24,145 bases of DNA from a virus. Numbering within the stretch: position 1 is the stretch's first letter; the number at the start of each line of letters is the position of its first letter. The translations under genes and the position numbers were made by a program. The DNA is taken from the IMG/VR virus record IMGVR_UViG_3300022752_000388, positions 1-24,145 of that record; one strand, written 5' to 3'. The notes under the pieces were generated by a model. It was not told the DNA's origin. It made no database searches and saw nothing but the letters and a program-made list of their open reading frames with translations. Positions 22,503 to 24,145 of the stretch are shown piece after piece.

Positions 22503-22874
22503 CTAGCAATACATGCCGCCTTTGTTCATTTTGACCATCTTGCCCTTGGTCTTGCCCTTTGATGCTACGCCATCACGACTTGGGGCGGCTGTTTTTACAG
22601 AGCCCATTTTTGTCATGCCGCCCATTTTCATGCCCTTCATCTCTGCCATTTCATGTTTGACCATAGACTTAGGTGCGCCTTTAGCCTTCATAAAAGCCAC
22701 TTCTTTTTTCACCATGGCTTTGGGCTCTCCGCCCATTTTCATACCTTTCATAGCTCTTTCCTCTGATAGTCCAATTGCAATTGCTTGCTTGGGGTTAGTG
22801 ACTTTTTGACCTGATGATGACTTGAGTTTACCCGATTTAAATTCTCGCATAACCGTTGCTATCTTATCTTTCAT
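22503..22874 (-). CDS. DUF6496-like Met/Lys-rich small protein
   Basis: This 123-aa protein begins KIATVMREFKSGKLKSSSGQ, then KVTNPKQAIAIGLSEERAM, which fits the DUF6496 pattern (VMxEFKxGxLxSxSGxKVTNxKQAIAIALSE; from memory, function unknown). A Met/Lys-rich middle has two similar 'PK[AS]MVKxE[VM]xxMK' units at about residues 51-65 and 67-80. The C-terminus reads APSRDGVASKGKTKGKMVKM and ends GGMYC. Its ATG overlaps the previous stop by 4 nt (ATGA) and its TAG overlaps the ribosome site of the giant gene, 7 nt downstream. It is very basic and without membrane segments. A role in DNA condensation or head assembly is conceivable but unsupported. Confidence 0.8.
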   Translation of the reverse strand: MKDKIATVMREFKSGKLKSSSGQKVTNPKQAIAIGLSEERAMKGMKMGGEPKAMVKKEVAFMKAKGAPKSMVKHEMAEMKGMKMGGMTKMGSVKTAAPSRDGVASKGKTKGKMVKMNKGGMYC

Positions 22875-23872
22875 ATGTATTTACCTCTGGTTTTTCCTCT
22901 CATGGCTATTCCATCTGCGCGACTTGATGCGGAACCTACTTTGCCGCCCTTACGCATATAGTCAGATCCCATGCGAATATCTTCATAATCCACGGGTTCA
23001 CTTTTTGTTGATCTTTGATACGGTCTTGGTTGAACTTTAATTGCTTCTTTCCCAGAGCTTTCGCCTTGCAATAACCGGCGTTTATTTTTTGCCGCAGCAA
23101 ACTCTACGGGCCCCATGTCCTTTTCATAAGGAAGTCTTTTGCGTGGGGCCTCAAGTTGTTTAGCTGGCTCGCCTCGCTTTGCGAGCTCTCCGCCTTTTGG
23201 CGCCTCAAGTCTTGGGGCGCCCTTTGTTTCAAGCTTTGCAAGATCTTTAGCTGCTGCTTTTGTGGTCAGGGCTTTCGCGGCCTCTTGTGGGACCCTTGGC
23301 TCGACTCTTGCCGCCCTTTGTCCCATTTTTGCTGCTGCGCCCAATCCCCTAAGTGGAAGCCCAAACATGAGCATTTCAGGTGCTACACGCTCAAGGGGTT
23401 TGTCGTAGTCCCTGATTCTTTCAAACTCTGATTTACCCTTGGTTTTTCTTCCCGCCTCGATGGCGTCCATTTCTTTTTTGGCTACTTCTGCGGGCTTTTC
23501 TGTTTTGGTAACTGGCTTAGACGCTGGTTTAACGACTGGCTTTGTGGCGGGCTTGGGTGCTTGTTTTTTGGGCGCCTGTTTAATTGGCGTGTGTGAAAAT
23601 CCTGCTGTGCCGGGTTCTTCAAATTCCTCTACGCTAATTGACGGTCGCGTCATCTCTGGCTCTCTTACGGGCATAGCCTGAGCCACAGGGGGGCTTGGCT
23701 GGGCAACCTGGGGGACTTGTGCAGGAGCCTCCATCATTCGCGCAGCCGTACTACCCGACATAATGGGTTGCCCACTGCTGTCTCGGACGATCTCACCGCT
23801 TGAGTCCCTGAGAGGCTCCCTCTCAAAATCGGGCATACCACCTTCATAAAACTTTCGTGTTTTGCGTTTCAT
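22871..23872 (-). CDS. hypothetical Lys/Pro/Ala-rich protein with RADGIAMRGKTRGK tail
   Basis: This 333-aa, low-complexity, basic protein starts MKRKTRKFYEGGMPDFEREP. A Pro/Gln-rich part follows (about residues 48-72), then a Lys-Pro repeat at about 98-128 (KQAPKPATKPVVKPASKPVT). An Ala/Leu/Arg helix-prone segment comes next (MLMFGLPLRGLGAAAKMGQR). The tail contains YMRKGGKVGSASSRADGIAM and RGKTRGKYI. The 'S..RaDGIA.RGKTRG' ending recurs at the C-terminus of the next protein as SRDGVASKGKTKGK. No enzyme motif is visible. ATG start after the 58-bp gap. The extended nature suggests a scaffold or disordered virion protein (inference). I do not recognise a function. Confidence 0.78.
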   Translation of the reverse strand: MKRKTRKFYEGGMPDFEREPLRDSSGEIVRDSSGQPIMSGSTAARMMEAPAQVPQVAQPSPPVAQAMPVREPEMTRPSISVEEFEEPGTAGFSHTPIKQAPKKQAPKPATKPVVKPASKPVTKTEKPAEVAKKEMDAIEAGRKTKGKSEFERIRDYDKPLERVAPEMLMFGLPLRGLGAAAKMGQRAARVEPRVPQEAAKALTTKAAAKDLAKLETKGAPRLEAPKGGELAKRGEPAKQLEAPRKRLPYEKDMGPVEFAAAKNKRRLLQGESSGKEAIKVQPRPYQRSTKSEPVDYEDIRMGSDYMRKGGKVGSASSRADGIAMRGKTRGKYI

Positions 23873-23889
23873 AATGGCCCTACTAAAGT

Positions 23890-23895
23890 ATTATA
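23890..23895 (-). promoter_or_regulatory. possible -10 box (TATAAT) before the 333-aa gene
   Basis: The minus strand reads a perfect TATAAT here, 17 nt before the ATG at 23872, in the only long gap of the window. No good -35 element lies at the usual 16-18 bp distance; the best candidate, TTGGTT at 23923-23928, is 27 bp away. A promoter is possible but weakly supported. Confidence 0.25.
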
Positions 23896-23914
23896 TTCCG
23901 CCACGTGGCGGAAT
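23895..23914. promoter_or_regulatory. perfect 20-bp palindrome
   Basis: A perfect inverted repeat with arms ATTCCGCC and GGCGGAAT around ACGT. It could be an operator for a dimeric protein or a hairpin in RNA (8-bp stem, 4-nt loop). Neither strand has a T-run after it, so a classical terminator is unlikely. Its edge touches the TATAAT on the minus strand, so it could control that element or protect and process the mRNA. Confidence 0.6.
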
Positions 23915-23930
23915 TAGGGTTTAACCAAGA

Positions 23931-24145
23931 TCATCCTTTTTTAGCCAACTGATCAATTTTTGCTTCAAGTCTTTCAAACCCAGCGTCAAATCGTTCCATG
24001 ATTTTTTCAAGGTCTTGGCGCACTTCTGCGCGAGTGATGAGATCACGGGCTATTTCCTCTCGGGTTTTATTGAGCAAGACTTGTAGACGTTGCAGCTCAT
24101 CGTGGGAATTTTTGAGCATAAACATGACAAGCCCTACCAAGACAG
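23931..24145 (-). CDS. membrane-anchored coiled-coil small protein, 5' end beyond window
   Basis: The frame is open to the right edge, so the N-terminus may be missing; the only start in view is TTG at 24140. The visible part (70+ residues) begins with hydrophobic LVGLVMFML, probably the end of a membrane helix. A charged heptad-like helix follows (DELQRLQVLLNKTREEIARD, then DLEKIMERFDAGFERLEAKI) to DQLAKKG and TGA. A single-pass protein with a cytoplasmic or periplasmic coiled coil is likely. Similar short anchored coiled coils occur in phage head regions, function unknown. It is followed by the 58-bp gap. Confidence 0.7.
   Translation of the reverse strand, partial: VLVGLVMFMLKNSHDELQRLQVLLNKTREEIARDLITRAEVRQDLEKIMERFDAGFERLEAKIDQLAKKG

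Noticed and set aside
23895-23914. Rho-independent terminator
   Set aside because: The hairpin is good but no T-run follows on either strand.

Overview
The window reads as part of the late structural region of a tailed bacteriophage (Caudoviricetes), probably with a short podovirus-like tail. Every convincing gene lies on the minus strand, so transcription runs from high to low coordinates. Genes are packed with overlaps of 1, 4 or 8 nt (TAATG, ATGA, GTGA types) or gaps of a few bases, as expected for one long late operon. No tRNA, rRNA, CRISPR, insertion sequence or bacterial housekeeping gene was seen. The small-protein and fibre families resemble those I remember from uncultured freshwater and marine phages of Proteobacteria, but nothing here fixes the host.

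Layout in transcription order. (1) 24145-22503: a truncated membrane/coiled-coil protein, the only notable intergenic gap (58 bp, with a perfect 20-bp palindrome next to TATAAT), a 333-aa Lys/Pro-rich protein and a 123-aa Met/Lys-rich DUF6496-like protein. (2) 22495-15959: a giant 2178-aa protein. It has four N-terminal ~47-residue modules (two from a perfect 234-bp DNA duplication), a long helical and partly hydrophobic core, and a C-terminal stalk of Ser/Gln repeats, 46 VTxS tetrapeptides and four TTTSLPPV octapeptides. (3) 16029-15052: four small, mostly basic genes, one with an EF-hand/dockerin-like loop. (4) 15055-12536: head-tail connector region with a P22 gp4-like adaptor candidate, a zinc-ribbon-type protein, a 56-aa gene, an 85-aa basic protein and an SU10-type adaptor. 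(5) 12536-4337: virion and tail-fibre proteins, including a glycine-rich fibre, a fibre of twelve exact 20-residue repeats, a pyocin/phage-type fibre and a five-module adhesin, interrupted by a homing-endonuclease-like gene and ending in a tail assembly chaperone. (6) 4334-3382: lysis pair, a 3TM-type holin followed by a GH24 lysozyme. (7) 3379-1: a 711-aa tail nozzle/hub candidate, a jelly-roll-like protein and a protein cut off by the left edge.

Together the genes would build the neck and nozzle, attach several alternative adhesins, and lyse the host. Terminase, portal and major capsid genes are not in the window and are presumably upstream, beyond the right edge (inference). The least ordinary object is the giant repeat protein; its role is unknown and its DNA repeats look recently expanded. 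All family names are from memory of sequence motifs; no database search was possible.
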